In this document: one piece after another, positions 1-9,077 of the stretch
Layout: each line of letters begins with the position of its first letter
Position numbering within the stretch: the first letter of the stretch is position 1
From: Flavobacterium gelidicaeli
Lineage (GTDB): Bacteria; Bacteroidota; Bacteroidia; Flavobacteriales; Flavobacteriaceae
Direction: 5' to 3'
Length of the DNA stretch: 64,000 nucleotides
NCBI RefSeq assembly: GCF_013294005.1
Contig: NZ_JABSNK010000003.1
Location: forward strand, 248,001 to 312,000
Notes under the pieces: generated by a model
What the model was told of the DNA's origin: nothing
Database searches by the model: none
What the model saw: only the letters and a program-made list of their open reading frames with translations
Translations under genes and position numbers: made by a program

Positions 1-533
1 AATTGTACCGTTGGGATCGATTGGATTATTTAAAAAAGCTGCACGAAACAGCAAAAAATGAAGGTTTTTATATCGGAATGAAATTAGTTCGTGGTGCTTA
101 CATGGAAAAAGAAAATGTACGTGCTACCGAAATAGGATATCCAACACCTATTTGTGCTTCAAAAAATGATACCGATATAAATTATGATACTACTGTAAAA
201 TACATGTTGGAACACTTAGACCAAATGTCAATTTTTGCAGGTACACATAATGAATCAAGTACTTATACTTTAATGAAATTAATGAAAAGTAAAGGAATTG
301 AGTCGAATGATAACCGTATATGGTTTGGACAATTATATGGTATGAGTGATAATATCAGTTACAACTTAGCCGAAAATGGTTATAATGTAGCTAAATATTT
401 GCCATTTGGACCAGTTAAGGATGTGATGCCTTACTTAATTCGTCGTGCGGAAGAAAATACTTCAGTAGCGGGGCAAACAAGCCGTGAATTAGAAATGATA
501 AAAGCAGAAAGAAAAAGAAGAAAAGAAGATTAA
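1..533 (+). CDS. Proline dehydrogenase (3' part only)
   Basis: This is the C-terminal 176 or so residues of a FAD-dependent proline dehydrogenase, which oxidises proline to pyrroline-5-carboxylate. The frame is open at the left edge, so the true start lies outside the window. Recognisable family motifs are LVRGAYMEKE in the barrel and, near the end, RRAEENTSVAGQ, which supplies the Arg pair that binds the substrate carboxylate. The protein ends shortly after that motif in a basic tail, so it is a stand-alone enzyme rather than a bifunctional PutA. A strong terminator follows immediately. Confidence 0.92.
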   Translation, partial: LYRWDRLDYLKKLHETAKNEGFYIGMKLVRGAYMEKENVRATEIGYPTPICASKNDTDINYDTTVKYMLEHLDQMSIFAGTHNESSTYTLMKLMKSKGIESNDNRIWFGQLYGMSDNISYNLAENGYNVAKYLPFGPVKDVMPYLIRRAEENTSVAGQTSRELEMIKAERKRRKED

Positions 534-549
534 TGGCTCACTTCTAAAT

Positions 550-584
550 AAAAAAGGTTTCGCCATTATAGCGAAACCTTTTTT
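550..584. terminator. Bidirectional rho-independent terminator
   Basis: A perfect 14-bp stem (550-563 with 571-584) and a 7-base loop. The arms carry A and T runs, so the hairpin can end transcription from the proline dehydrogenase gene and from the convergent porin gene. Confidence 0.9.
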
Positions 585-603
585 ATTACAATTATTTAGA
601 AAT

Positions 604-1926
604 TTAGAAAGATACCTGAAATTGCAATACAAACATGTCTTTACGGTCACTTTGAGAATACTTTATATCAGCTGTTTTATCAAATATAGCTCTGCTTTGA
701 TATCCTAAACTTAACTTAGGACCTAATGATCCTGTTAAGTAATAATTAGCGCCTAATTCATACATACTCATTGGGCTGTTTAGTGCTTCTAAGTCGGCTA
801 TTTGACCTGCTGCATAAGCCTGAATACGGCCTTTTATATTGGCATCTTTTGCTTTAGCAAATAAATAACCTACTTGGCTATAATAAATATTTCCGGTTCC
901 AACACCAATGAATCCGTTACCAGAACCATTAATAAGCGATCCATCAGCAATTGCAGGATTAGGAGTTGAGATACTACGAATGTAGTTTTTCCCGAAATTA
1001 CAATTATTGTAAGCAGCATAAACGGTCAATGCATCTCCTTTTGCACTCAGAGGTTTATCATAAAAAATATCTAATCCTAGAATATTCATGTCCTCATATA
1101 ATGTAGCCGTAGCATCATTAGGATCTACTCTCCACATTGATTTTGATTGCGTTAGATAGCCCGCAGCAATATTAAATATTTTTTTAGTTCCTAAATAAGT
1201 TCCTTTATTGTACGGTTCGTTATTAGATTCTTTATCTGCAAAAGCATAGGTCAACATACCTGAATATTGCGCTTTTGGAGTGTGTGTACTAATTGTAGAA
1301 TTAAGATTCAAAGTACTTGTTGCATTGCGATACGGATTTGTGATCGCTACACGATAGCTTAATTTATCAAACATTCCTTTGGCATAAATACTTAAATTTC
1401 TGTTTCCAAAAGTAGATGAGATATTAATATTCTGTTGGTATATAGGTGCATCCAGTGTCATTTGTGAAGAAGAACTATTTGCAGAATAGCGTGTAGTTCC
1501 AGCTCCCCAAGCCGTTAGACCTCCACCTAAATTAAACTTTTCATTAAAACGGTATTCACCAATAGCGTCTAAAAGAGATAGTGGTGCATTAGATGGTCCA
1601 GAATTTTGTGTAAAATTGATATTGTTTTGCCCTAATTGAATATGGAAAAAAACATTATCAGTAAGCATACCGCTTGCTTGTAAACGCAACCTCCTAATTA
1701 AAACATCAGTAGATTGTGAAACTACATTATCACCAATTTTACTATTCGGATTGAGCTCAGTGTAACGTCCCCATATTTGTAGGTTGGCACCAAATTTAAT
1801 GTATTTTTTTCCATCTTCAGAAAGGTTTACTACAAACGGACTTTTATTCTCTTGTGCTTGAATAGCAACAGATTTTAAAAAAAATAAAAATAATAGAACA
1901 GCTGCTTTATTTAGCTTTGTTTTCAT
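604..1926 (-). CDS. Outer-membrane porin-like beta-barrel protein
   Basis: 440 residues with an N-terminal signal peptide (basic MKTKLNK, hydrophobic core, cleavage likely after AIQA). The rest alternates short polar and aromatic strands, with repeated GxG/YxxG segments, and ends in LQFQVSF, the terminal-Phe signal of outer-membrane barrels. The early IRRLRLQASG segment followed by FFHIQLGQ resembles the phosphate-selective porin O/P group. It starts 10 nt after the stop of the upstream ABC exporter gene, so the two are probably co-transcribed. The substrate cannot be told from the sequence. Confidence 0.7.
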   Translation of the reverse strand: MKTKLNKAAVLLFLFFLKSVAIQAQENKSPFVVNLSEDGKKYIKFGANLQIWGRYTELNPNSKIGDNVVSQSTDVLIRRLRLQASGMLTDNVFFHIQLGQNNINFTQNSGPSNAPLSLLDAIGEYRFNEKFNLGGGLTAWGAGTTRYSANSSSSQMTLDAPIYQQNINISSTFGNRNLSIYAKGMFDKLSYRVAITNPYRNATSTLNLNSTISTHTPKAQYSGMLTYAFADKESNNEPYNKGTYLGTKKIFNIAAGYLTQSKSMWRVDPNDATATLYEDMNILGLDIFYDKPLSAKGDALTVYAAYNNCNFGKNYIRSISTPNPAIADGSLINGSGNGFIGVGTGNIYYSQVGYLFAKAKDANIKGRIQAYAAGQIADLEALNSPMSMYELGANYYLTGSLGPKLSLGYQSRAIFDKTADIKYSQSDRKDMFVLQFQVSF

Positions 1927-1936
1927 TGGTTGTTAA

Positions 1937-3727
1937 TTAGAATTCGGTAAATTGTAGGTTACTTAAGTTTTTATATTTTCCATTTTCTAAAGCCATTAGT
2001 TCTTGATGTGTTCCTTTTTCAGAAATAACACCGTGGTCTAAAACTAAAATTTGGTCAGCACTACGAATGGTTGAAAGACGGTGGGCAATGATAATACTGG
2101 TTCTTCCTTGCATCAAAATTTCTAATGCTTCTTGAACTAATTTTTCACTTTCACTATCTAAAGAAGAAGTCGCTTCATCTAAAATCAAAATACTTGGATT
2201 TTTAAGTAACGCTCTAGCAATGGCAATACGTTGTCGTTGCCCTCCAGAAAGTTTAATTCCTCTTTCTCCCACAACGGTTTCAAATTTTTCAGGAAAACTT
2301 TCGATAAAGTTCAACGCATTGGCTTGTTTAGCTGCAGTGTAAATCTCCTCATCACTAGCATCAGGTTTACCGTAAGCAATATTTTCTTTAATTGTACCTC
2401 CAAAAAGGATTACATCTTGGGGAACAATACTCATGTTTCCACGTAATGTTTCAAGATCGTAATCGTAGATGTTTTTATCATCAATAGTAATAGTACCACT
2501 TTCAATATCGTAAAAACGAAGTAATAATGACGCAATAGTAGATTTACCAGCACCACTAGGACCTACAATGGCAATTTTTTGGCCAAAAGCCACATCAAAA
2601 TTCACATCATTTAAAACTTTAATTTCTTTACGCGAAGGATAGCTAAAAGCAACGTTTTTAAAACATACTGTTCCTTTTAATTTTTCAATATTTGCTGTGT
2701 TAGGAGTTGTAGAAATTACCTCTGGCACTTCATCAAGCAGTTCAAAAACACGCTCAGTAGCACCCACCGCTTTTTGAATTTGTGCATACATTTCAGCAAT
2801 TCCACCAAAAGAGGCTCCAATAAAAGTAGTATACAATATAAAGGAGATCAAATCTCCAACACCTTCTACTTCACCTTTAATTGTCAATGTGATTCCGTAC
2901 CAAACTACAGCCACAACGCATCCAAAAAGACACAATATGATAAAGGAGGCAAAATACCCTCTATATTGTCCCCCTTTGATAGCGATTTTTACTATTTCGT
3001 TAATCTTATTTTTATAGCGTTGCAATTCATACCACTCATTGGCAAAAGCCTTAACATTAGTGATTCCTTGCAGTGTTTCTTCAACAATAACTTGACTTTC
3101 GGCTACTTTGTCTTGAGTTTTCTTTCCGTATTTACGAATAAAACGACCAAAAAGGACTGCTCCTACCGCTACAATAGGAACAATACATAGCATCATTAAA
3201 GTCAATTTAGGAGAAATGCTTCCCAAAATAATGAATCCACCAACAATTAATATAAATTGACGTAGAAATTCAGCTATAGTAGTAGTAAATGTATCTTGTA
3301 ATTGCGAAATATCAGCACTAATGCGACTATTTAATTCTCCAACACGTTTTTGAGAGAAAAAAGTCATTGGTAACTTGATTAAATTCTCATAAAGTGCAAA
3401 ACGAATGTTTGATAACGAATTTTCAGTAAAGTTTACAAAGAGTGATATTCTAAAGAAAGAGAAGATTGCCTGCAAGACTAAAATTCCCATTAAGGCTAGG
3501 GCAATTTCGTTAGCTTTATCTAAGTCTTTATTAGTAACACAGTCAACTAACATTCCCATTAATTTAGGAAAGGCTAGGGCAGTAGCACTAGTTAATAATA
3601 AGAAAACCAATCCAACGAAGAATTTCCATTTGTGGTTTTTAGCATATTTAAAAATCCTTAATGCTTTGTGAAGTGAATTCGAATTTAATTTCGCTTTCGG
3701 TAAATCATTTTCCTTGTACCTTGCCAT
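1937..3727 (-). CDS. ABC exporter, fused permease-ATPase
   Basis: About 596 residues: an N-terminal six-helix ABC exporter membrane domain (roughly residues 25-320), then a nucleotide-binding domain with Walker A GPSGAGKST, signature LSGGQRQR, Walker B ILILDEATSS and a switch His in IIAHRLS. This is the MsbA/LmrA-like half-transporter type, which works as a homodimer exporting lipids, peptides or drugs; the cargo is unknown. A longer frame could start at GTG 3757, but a good promoter -7 box covers 3746-3753, so the ATG at 3727 is the likely start. It probably forms an operon with the porin-like gene. Confidence 0.9.
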   Translation of the reverse strand: MARYKENDLPKAKLNSNSLHKALRIFKYAKNHKWKFFVGLVFLLLTSATALAFPKLMGMLVDCVTNKDLDKANEIALALMGILVLQAIFSFFRISLFVNFTENSLSNIRFALYENLIKLPMTFFSQKRVGELNSRISADISQLQDTFTTTIAEFLRQFILIVGGFIILGSISPKLTLMMLCIVPIVAVGAVLFGRFIRKYGKKTQDKVAESQVIVEETLQGITNVKAFANEWYELQRYKNKINEIVKIAIKGGQYRGYFASFIILCLFGCVVAVVWYGITLTIKGEVEGVGDLISFILYTTFIGASFGGIAEMYAQIQKAVGATERVFELLDEVPEVISTTPNTANIEKLKGTVCFKNVAFSYPSRKEIKVLNDVNFDVAFGQKIAIVGPSGAGKSTIASLLLRFYDIESGTITIDDKNIYDYDLETLRGNMSIVPQDVILFGGTIKENIAYGKPDASDEEIYTAAKQANALNFIESFPEKFETVVGERGIKLSGGQRQRIAIARALLKNPSILILDEATSSLDSESEKLVQEALEILMQGRTSIIIAHRLSTIRSADQILVLDHGVISEKGTHQELMALENGKYKNLSNLQFTEF

Positions 3728-3745
3728 TATAATTTGTTTATGATG

Positions 3746-3775
3746 CAAATGTACCACTATAGGGATTCATTACAA
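3746..3775 (-). promoter_or_regulatory. Promoter of ABC exporter/porin operon
   Basis: On the minus strand TTG (3773-3775) is followed after 19 nt by TACATTTG (3746-3753), an exact match to the flavobacterial -33/-7 consensus. It places the mRNA start just before ATG 3727. Confidence 0.75.
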
Positions 3776-3870
3776 AAAAATAATAATCACAATATTTTTT
3801 AGTAAGTTATTGTATTTGAGGATAAAAGAAAAAAGAGGTGAAATTTTATTAAAATATTTTTAAAAAACGC

Positions 3871-3900
3871 TTGTAAATACCAATTCTAGGTGTATCTTTG
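3871..3900 (+). promoter_or_regulatory. Promoter of tRNA-Val
   Basis: TTG at 3871-3873, a 19-nt spacer and TATCTTTG at 3893-3900 match the TTG-N19-TAnnTTTG consensus, 45 bases before the tRNA. Confidence 0.75.
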
Positions 3901-3944
3901 CACCAGCAATAACGAACAACACGCTTCGTGAAAAGCTAAGAATA

Positions 3945-4019
3945 GGGCGATTAGCTCAGCTGGTTCAGAGCACCTCGTTTACACCGAGGGGGTCGGGGGT
4001 TCGAACCCCTCATCGCCCA
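3945..4019 (+). tRNA. tRNA-Val (anticodon TAC)
   Basis: A complete cloverleaf: acceptor stem GGGCGAT with ATCGCCC, D-loop AGCTCAGCTGGTT, anticodon stem CCTCG/CGAGG around loop TTTACAC (anticodon TAC at 3980-3982), and T-arm GGGGTTCGAACCCC. CCA is not encoded. The gene stands alone between its own promoter and terminator. Confidence 0.97.
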
Positions 4020-4027
4020 CAAACTAC

Positions 4028-4064
4028 AAACCTCATAAATCAAACGATTTATGAGGTTTTTTTT
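4028..4064 (+). terminator. Terminator after tRNA-Val
   Basis: A 13-bp perfect stem (4028-4040 with 4047-4059), a 6-base loop and a run of eight T. Confidence 0.9.
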
Positions 4065-4096
4065 ATTTATAAGCTATTTTTTATATAAAACTCGCT

Positions 4097-5122
4097 TCAT
4101 GAATTTACAGGTACTTCCTTATTCATTACAGAAAACCAAAGTGGTGGTACAAGCGCCATAACCATTGAGCAAGGGTAGCCGTAAGGTAGTTTCGGACTTT
4201 GATCTTTATGCTCTAATATCTGGTATTTTTTTGTGGCTTTAAAATGATGATCACTGTGTCTTGTTAATTCATATAAAATGATTCTTCCTGCGCTGTGATT
4301 CGAATTCCAGCTGTGTAATTCCGATACTCTTTCATAACGTCCTGATGCGAGCTTTTTACGTTCTAAACCATAATGCTCAATGTAATTTATAGTTTCGAGC
4401 AATAAAAGCCCAACAAAACCAGCAAAAACAGCAAATAACAATCCTTGTATACTAAAAAGTATAAAAGTTAGCAGTAAATACAACACATGCATCAGTTGAA
4501 ACCATAACATATCATTATTTATACTCCAAAAAGAGGTGTTATTTCTTTTATTTAAATTGTTTTGTATTTGCCAAGCTTGTGTATAGGTTCCTGATACTGT
4601 TTGGACCCAAAAAGCATATATATTCTGATTTTTTCTTGCCGTTGATGGATCTTCGGGTGTGGCAACATTTAAATGGTGACCATGATTGTGCTCTATAAAA
4701 AAATGTGTATAAAAAGACGGAAGAAGTAGTATTTTTGCTAATATTCTTTCGAATTTTTTATTGCGATGTCCTAATTCATGTGCTACATTAATTCCGTTGC
4801 TACCTAGAACGATCCCGACGGAGAATACTAATCCGATCCATTGCCAAAGTGGTATGTTTTTAGTTAACAATGTGAGCTGCGCAAAATACAGTAATGAAAA
4901 GATAAAAAGCACGTTTACGTACAACATGATGTCGTACAATACTTTTTTACCTCTACTTATTTTTTCTTCTTCATCATAATTTTGACTGTCTTTTGGCAAA
5001 TATTGCTCTAAAATTGGCAGTAATCCAAAAGTAAATACAGGTGTGAGCCAAGTATAAAAACCAAGTGAATAGATTCCTAATGCTGCTAGTAATGGTAAAA
5101 TATAGGCGCCAAGATATTTCAT
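4097..5122 (-). CDS. AlkB-type membrane di-iron monooxygenase
   Basis: 341 residues, a multi-pass inner-membrane protein. It carries the His clusters of alkane 1-monooxygenases: HELGH (115-119), EHNHGHH (144-150), a NYIEHYGL segment (about 245-252) and RHSDHH (about 290), which together hold the two irons. NYIEHYGL and RHSDHH separate AlkB from ordinary fatty-acid desaturases. Family members hydroxylate terminal methyl groups of alkanes or related lipids using rubredoxin electrons. No rubredoxin gene is adjacent, so the electron donor must come from elsewhere. The natural substrate is inferred only from the family. Confidence 0.85.
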   Translation of the reverse strand: MKYLGAYILPLLAALGIYSLGFYTWLTPVFTFGLLPILEQYLPKDSQNYDEEEKISRGKKVLYDIMLYVNVLFIFSLLYFAQLTLLTKNIPLWQWIGLVFSVGIVLGSNGINVAHELGHRNKKFERILAKILLLPSFYTHFFIEHNHGHHLNVATPEDPSTARKNQNIYAFWVQTVSGTYTQAWQIQNNLNKRNNTSFWSINNDMLWFQLMHVLYLLLTFILFSIQGLLFAVFAGFVGLLLLETINYIEHYGLERKKLASGRYERVSELHSWNSNHSAGRIILYELTRHSDHHFKATKKYQILEHKDQSPKLPYGYPCSMVMALVPPLWFSVMNKEVPVNS

Positions 5123-5346
5123 GCTTTTTTATTTAGGGATCATAAAATTAGGCTTTTAAATTTATTTTTATAAGTTTTCCGAAAATTAATTTTAATGAGT
5201 ATTTTACAAACAAATTTAATAGCAGACAAAAGAATATGACATTCTAGCCCATCAAGAAAATTTGAAATAATTTAGTGGTTGATGAAAAGTTAGCGTTTGC
5301 AATAAATTGCTCTCGTTTTGTCAGTAAACGAATAGAAAAAATGAAT

Positions 5347-5544
5347 TTATATCTCGCCTTTTACTATAAAATAAACCACTAATAAAGCTGTCGCTAAAGT
5401 TAAAATGTAACCTATCCATAAGTTTATATTTTTATATTTTTCAGAAATGATATCATGATATGAGCCTTTAAAAATCCAAAAGAAAAAACTGATCTTAATT
5501 TTGATATCGAGCAGGTATTTACCTGCGATCACTACAATTGTCAT
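5347..5544 (-). CDS. Small putative membrane protein, uncertain
   Basis: 65 residues with an aromatic hydrophobic stretch (about 17-26) and a clear transmembrane segment near the C-terminus (about 43-61). I do not recognise a family. It begins right beside the stop of a decayed transposase fragment and has no convincing promoter, so it may be a chance frame. Confidence 0.3.
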   Translation of the reverse strand: MTIVVIAGKYLLDIKIKISFFFWIFKGSYHDIISEKYKNINLWIGYILTLATALLVVYFIVKGEI

Positions 5545-5694
5545 CTAAAAGAAATCTAATAAAACTACCTCTAATTCAGCACCTAAAGCCGTATAATTAT
5601 GTATGGAACTAAAATAATTGTCTTCTGGTAAAGTAACAATTTTATCTTTTGCAGGATTTGCATGAATTTTATCTAACTTTTGACGTATAAATTT
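5545..5694 (-). pseudogene. Remnant of REP-associated (IS200-like) transposase
   Basis: The minus strand holds a 49-codon open stretch ending at TAG 5545-5547 with an in-frame stop just upstream (5695-5697). It reads like the C-terminus of RAYT/Y1 transposases: FIRQKLDKIHANPAKD, then LPEDNYFSS and IHNYTALG, matching the family pattern of QKLxYIHxNP followed by PExxxYSSxxNY. The N-terminal catalytic part is missing, so this is a dead fragment. REP-like elements occur a few kilobases away (9766, 12216), which fits past RAYT activity, although the link is inference. Confidence 0.65.
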
Positions 5695-5733
5695 TTAACC
5701 GTTACTTAGTTTTATCAAACTATCGCAATACAA

Positions 5734-5772
5734 AAAAAAACCGACGCAATATTAATTTGAGTCGGTTTTTTT
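5734..5772 (-). terminator. Terminator of GT2 gene
   Basis: A 12-bp stem (5734-5745 with 5761-5772), a 15-base loop and A/T runs on the arms. It lies just downstream of the stop of the minus-strand glycosyltransferase gene. Confidence 0.8.
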
Positions 5773-5810
5773 AATGATACAATTAATGAAACAACATTAC
5801 TGTATTAATT

Positions 5811-7220
5811 TTATTTTTGGGGTAATTCACGCGTTAACCAACCACTTTTTCCTGCTGTTGCAATGGCATAAGGTGCAATCCAAAATAAACCAAAAGTGTA
5901 CAAAACACTGTAAGCATAAGCCCATAATGATTCAGCAGCGCTGTATTTTTTAGCGTAGAAAAGTACTGGAAAACTTGAGAAAATTAATATTCCTAATAAC
6001 GTTGAGCTTAAAAATAATAATGGATGCATTATTATAAAAAACAATGTAAATAATAAAAAAGGGTACGTCATTGCTATTGTTAGAAACTGGTTGATGAACA
6101 ATAATCGTGTTCCAACCTTAGACTCTTCTTTAAAATTTGTAAAAACATATTTAGCCATAGCTAAATTTTCACGAACATTACTACGTCCCCAACGGATGAA
6201 CATTTTGTACAATCCTTTATATTGTTCTGGTACATCAGTCAATACAATTGCATTACGTTGAAAAAGTACTTTTTTTCCTTGTTTCAATATCATATTCGTC
6301 ATTGCGCGGTCTTCACCAATATCTGATGCAGTTCCCATAAATTTTTGGTTGATCCAATCAGGAAGACATTTAAACACAGCTGAACTTCTATAAGCTGCTA
6401 AAGCTCCAGGAGTACACAATACACTTCCTAATTGACTTTCAGCAGATCTAACAAATTCAAAACTCATTACGAAGCTTACGTTTAACATTTTTGGTAAAAT
6501 AGCATTTTTGTTATTCAAAACACGCACATTTCCTGCTACAGCACCACAACTTTTGTCAACTATAAACGGACTAACCAAGTTTCTTAAAGTATCTGTTTTT
6601 ATGATTGAATCACTATCAATTGTTACAAAAATCTCTCCTGTTCCCATATTGAAACCACGATAAAGGGCATGTCTTTTACCCATGTTTTTTGGTTGTTGAA
6701 AAATAACAATTTGGTCACCCAATTCTTGCTTAGCTTTCTTCATCCAATCCCATGTATTGTCTTTACTACCATCATCAATGGCTAGAATTTGAAGCTTATG
6801 TTTTGGAAAATCACTATTAGCAATACTTAATAAAGTTTGATACACTAGATTTCCTTCATTATAAGCAGGAACAATCACGGTACAAGTAGGCAATAATTCA
6901 TCAGTAACTGACTCGATAGGTTTGTATTTAAAATATAAAAAAACATTATAAAGTAAAAACGAAATTTTGAATAAAAGCAAAGCAAGCGTTACTCCTAGAA
7001 AAGCTAATCCAAGTGGTGAATTGATTCTACTTTGATTAAAGTTATAAAATTCAGGCTGTAGGATATACACAACAGATGCACCACCAATTAGTAACAACAT
7101 TGTTGCCGTTAAAATAATGCGATTGGTTAGCATACTTTTAGACGGTTTCGTTTTATTTATAGTAGCAGTATCTTCACTAGTAAAGAAAATGCTGTTTGCG
7201 TTTAGAGTTTGTGTTTTCAT
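5811..7220 (-). CDS. Processive family 2 glycosyltransferase (NodC/hyaluronan-synthase-like)
   Basis: 469 residues. Two N-terminal transmembrane helices flank a cytosolic GT-A domain with TVIVPAYNEG, AIDDGSKDNT, the metal-binding ITIDSDS-type DxD, acceptor-site GEDRAMTN, and IRWGRSN in place of the usual Q/RxxRW. Three or four C-terminal helices then form the likely translocation pore. This order is that of membrane synthases that polymerise and export beta-linked sugars such as chitin oligomers, hyaluronan or poly-GlcNAc. No polysaccharide genes lie next to it; it has its own terminator. The sugar is not predictable. Confidence 0.82.
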   Translation of the reverse strand: MKTQTLNANSIFFTSEDTATINKTKPSKSMLTNRIILTATMLLLIGGASVVYILQPEFYNFNQSRINSPLGLAFLGVTLALLLFKISFLLYNVFLYFKYKPIESVTDELLPTCTVIVPAYNEGNLVYQTLLSIANSDFPKHKLQILAIDDGSKDNTWDWMKKAKQELGDQIVIFQQPKNMGKRHALYRGFNMGTGEIFVTIDSDSIIKTDTLRNLVSPFIVDKSCGAVAGNVRVLNNKNAILPKMLNVSFVMSFEFVRSAESQLGSVLCTPGALAAYRSSAVFKCLPDWINQKFMGTASDIGEDRAMTNMILKQGKKVLFQRNAIVLTDVPEQYKGLYKMFIRWGRSNVRENLAMAKYVFTNFKEESKVGTRLLFINQFLTIAMTYPFLLFTLFFIIMHPLLFLSSTLLGILIFSSFPVLFYAKKYSAAESLWAYAYSVLYTFGLFWIAPYAIATAGKSGWLTRELPQK

Positions 7221-7549
7221 ATTGTGTACTTATTTGATTGAGTATTTGTTTTAATCAATTAAGCAACTCTTGTTCCAAAACCTCTAAACACTACAATACA
7301 GTGGCTTAAGCTACGGTGCCAATTTTAATAGTGTATACATATTACCCAAAAAGTATCCATTACTCAACATTGTTCCCTGGAAATATTCTTATTCCAGATC
7401 GTTATACTACAATTACTATTTTTTTATTGCTATTGAATAATGAAATACTACCTTATAATAGAGCGAAACGATCGCATTTTGAAATCAACTATTATTTTTA
7501 ATTTTTATCGAAATCTATAATGTTAATCAAGAATTAGTATTTTTACGAT
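7221..7549. other. Divergent intergenic region, no gene seen
   Basis: 329 bases between the divergent GT2 and bestrophin genes. A 61-codon open frame here begins with GTG, lacks family resemblance and has the skewed composition of AT-rich noncoding DNA. I found no convincing promoter match or strong hairpin. Confidence 0.5.
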
Positions 7550-8467
7550 ATGATTACAAAGAAAAAAACCAACTGGTTTAGTATGCTGTTTGAATGGAAC
7601 GGATCAGTGCTACCACAATTATTACCTCGCTTAACAATACTCTTCATTTACACTACTGTAATTGTTTATTTTAGAGATTTTCTACATGAAAATAATTTCT
7701 ATATCAATCCAGCAATATTTACACTCTTCGGAATCGCATTAGCTATATTTTTAGGTTTTAGAAATACGGTTAGTTACGATCGATTTTGGGAAGGCAGGAA
7801 GCTTTGGGGTTCGCTTTTAAATGATACTCGTTCTCTAGCGCGTCAATCACATACATTAATTGATGGTGATGATTATAAAGAACAGCAAACCCAATTCGTT
7901 TTACTCTTATCTGCTTTAGTACATGCTTTAAAACATCAATTAAGAGAGACAAATCCCGACAATGATATGCAGCGTTTACTAGGAAAAGGATACGATTGCA
8001 AGTTGCAAGCAGCAGTTTTTAAACCCATAATGATTTTGAAAGAACTTGGAATCTGGGTTAAAAATGCAAAAAGAGACGGTAAACTAGACAGTATTACTCA
8101 AATTGCTTTTGATGAAAACCTTAATAAACTATCAGATATAATAGGAGGCTGTGAAAGGATTTCTAGCACACCCATTCCGTATACTTATAGCATTTTACTA
8201 CATCGTACAGTTTATATCTATTGCTTTTTATTGCCTTTTGGTTTTGGAGAAAATATGTTGTGGATGATGCCTTTTGTACTTGTTTTTATTGCTTATACAT
8301 TTGTAGCGCTTGAAGCCATTGCTGATGAACTAGAAGATCCTTTTGGCGTAGAGCCTAATGATCTAGCACTTGAAACAATGGCAAATAATATTGAAAATAC
8401 GTTAGCTGAAATAGATAATAAAAAAATTGAGGCCATAGTGCCTTCTACAGATTACTTCGTTATATAA
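7550..8467 (+). CDS. Bestrophin-family ion channel
   Basis: 305 residues with the bestrophin/UPF0187 signature: an early WNGSVLPQLLPRL segment, the pore helix region with GIALAIFLGFRNTVSYDRFWEGRKLWG, and the C-terminal DELEDPFGxEPNDLAL segment. Four hydrophobic helices are visible (about 25-45, 55-75, 215-235, 240-260). Bacterial bestrophins form pentameric channels in the inner membrane; some conduct cations instead of chloride. The gene is monocistronic and convergent with the lipoprotein gene after it. Confidence 0.9.
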   Translation: MITKKKTNWFSMLFEWNGSVLPQLLPRLTILFIYTTVIVYFRDFLHENNFYINPAIFTLFGIALAIFLGFRNTVSYDRFWEGRKLWGSLLNDTRSLARQSHTLIDGDDYKEQQTQFVLLLSALVHALKHQLRETNPDNDMQRLLGKGYDCKLQAAVFKPIMILKELGIWVKNAKRDGKLDSITQIAFDENLNKLSDIIGGCERISSTPIPYTYSILLHRTVYIYCFLLPFGFGENMLWMMPFVLVFIAYTFVALEAIADELEDPFGVEPNDLALETMANNIENTLAEIDNKKIEAIVPSTDYFVI

Positions 8468-8501
8468 TTTTAATTACTAAAAGCAAATAATTGATATTTA
8501 G

Positions 8502-9065
8502 TTAGTTAATTGAAAAATTATAATAACCATTTTCATCAACATCATTTATTGAAGTTGCTACATATAGTGCCAAAACTGAATTATCTGCATAGGAGGGTGC
8601 TATTATATTGGCGATGTTTAATCGATACTCTCCTTTTTCGAGTAATGGAATACCGACTCTAAATTCATATAAATTACTGACTGGATCTAGAATGCACAAA
8701 CAGTAATTACCATAATAACTATTCAGTTTTCCTTTTTCTAAAATTAAATTCTCTCCTATATCAATTGTACTCCATGTTCCGTAAGCAGATTTTTTTTCTA
8801 AATAATAACTAAAATAATATTCATCTGAATTTGTAGTTTTATAAATATCTAAAAGCGTATCAAAGCCTGTTTCTTGTAAATATCTAGAAAAACTAGCATT
8901 TACATATAATACATCATTTAATTGATAGCTTTTTTTAGTTTCAATTTTGATTGCATTATCAATCGTAATTGTTTTTGATCCCATTACTATATCTTCTGGC
9001 TCTCCACAGCTAGAAAATACTATCAAAGATAAAAAAGCGATAAGGTAATTTATTTTCTTTTTCAT
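8502..9065 (-). CDS. Putative lipoprotein, unknown function
   Basis: 187 residues with a lipoprotein signal: MKKK, a hydrophobic stretch and lipobox FSSC with Cys at about residue 20, then an acidic GEPED that in Bacteroidota favours surface export. The rest looks like a small beta-sandwich of alternating strands without a recognised domain. It follows the barrel gene by 12 nt, so the two are probably co-expressed and may act together at the envelope. Confidence 0.7.
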   Translation of the reverse strand: MKKKINYLIAFLSLIVFSSCGEPEDIVMGSKTITIDNAIKIETKKSYQLNDVLYVNASFSRYLQETGFDTLLDIYKTTNSDEYYFSYYLEKKSAYGTWSTIDIGENLILEKGKLNSYYGNYCLCILDPVSNLYEFRVGIPLLEKGEYRLNIANIIAPSYADNSVLALYVATSINDVDENGYYNFSIN

Positions 9066-9077
9066 AAGAACTATTTA

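Noticed and set aside
2774..3190. 138-codon frame opposite the ABC exporter gene
   Set aside because: It is the reverse frame of a conserved coding sequence and has no motif or start signals of its own.
4097..5122. Fatty-acid desaturase instead of AlkB
   Set aside because: The NYIEHYGL and RHSDHH motifs and the first HELGH cluster are those of alkane monooxygenases; general desaturases lack the former.
7316..7501. 61-codon frame between GT2 and bestrophin genes
   Set aside because: GTG start, no promoter, composition like the surrounding AT-rich DNA and no recognisable motif.
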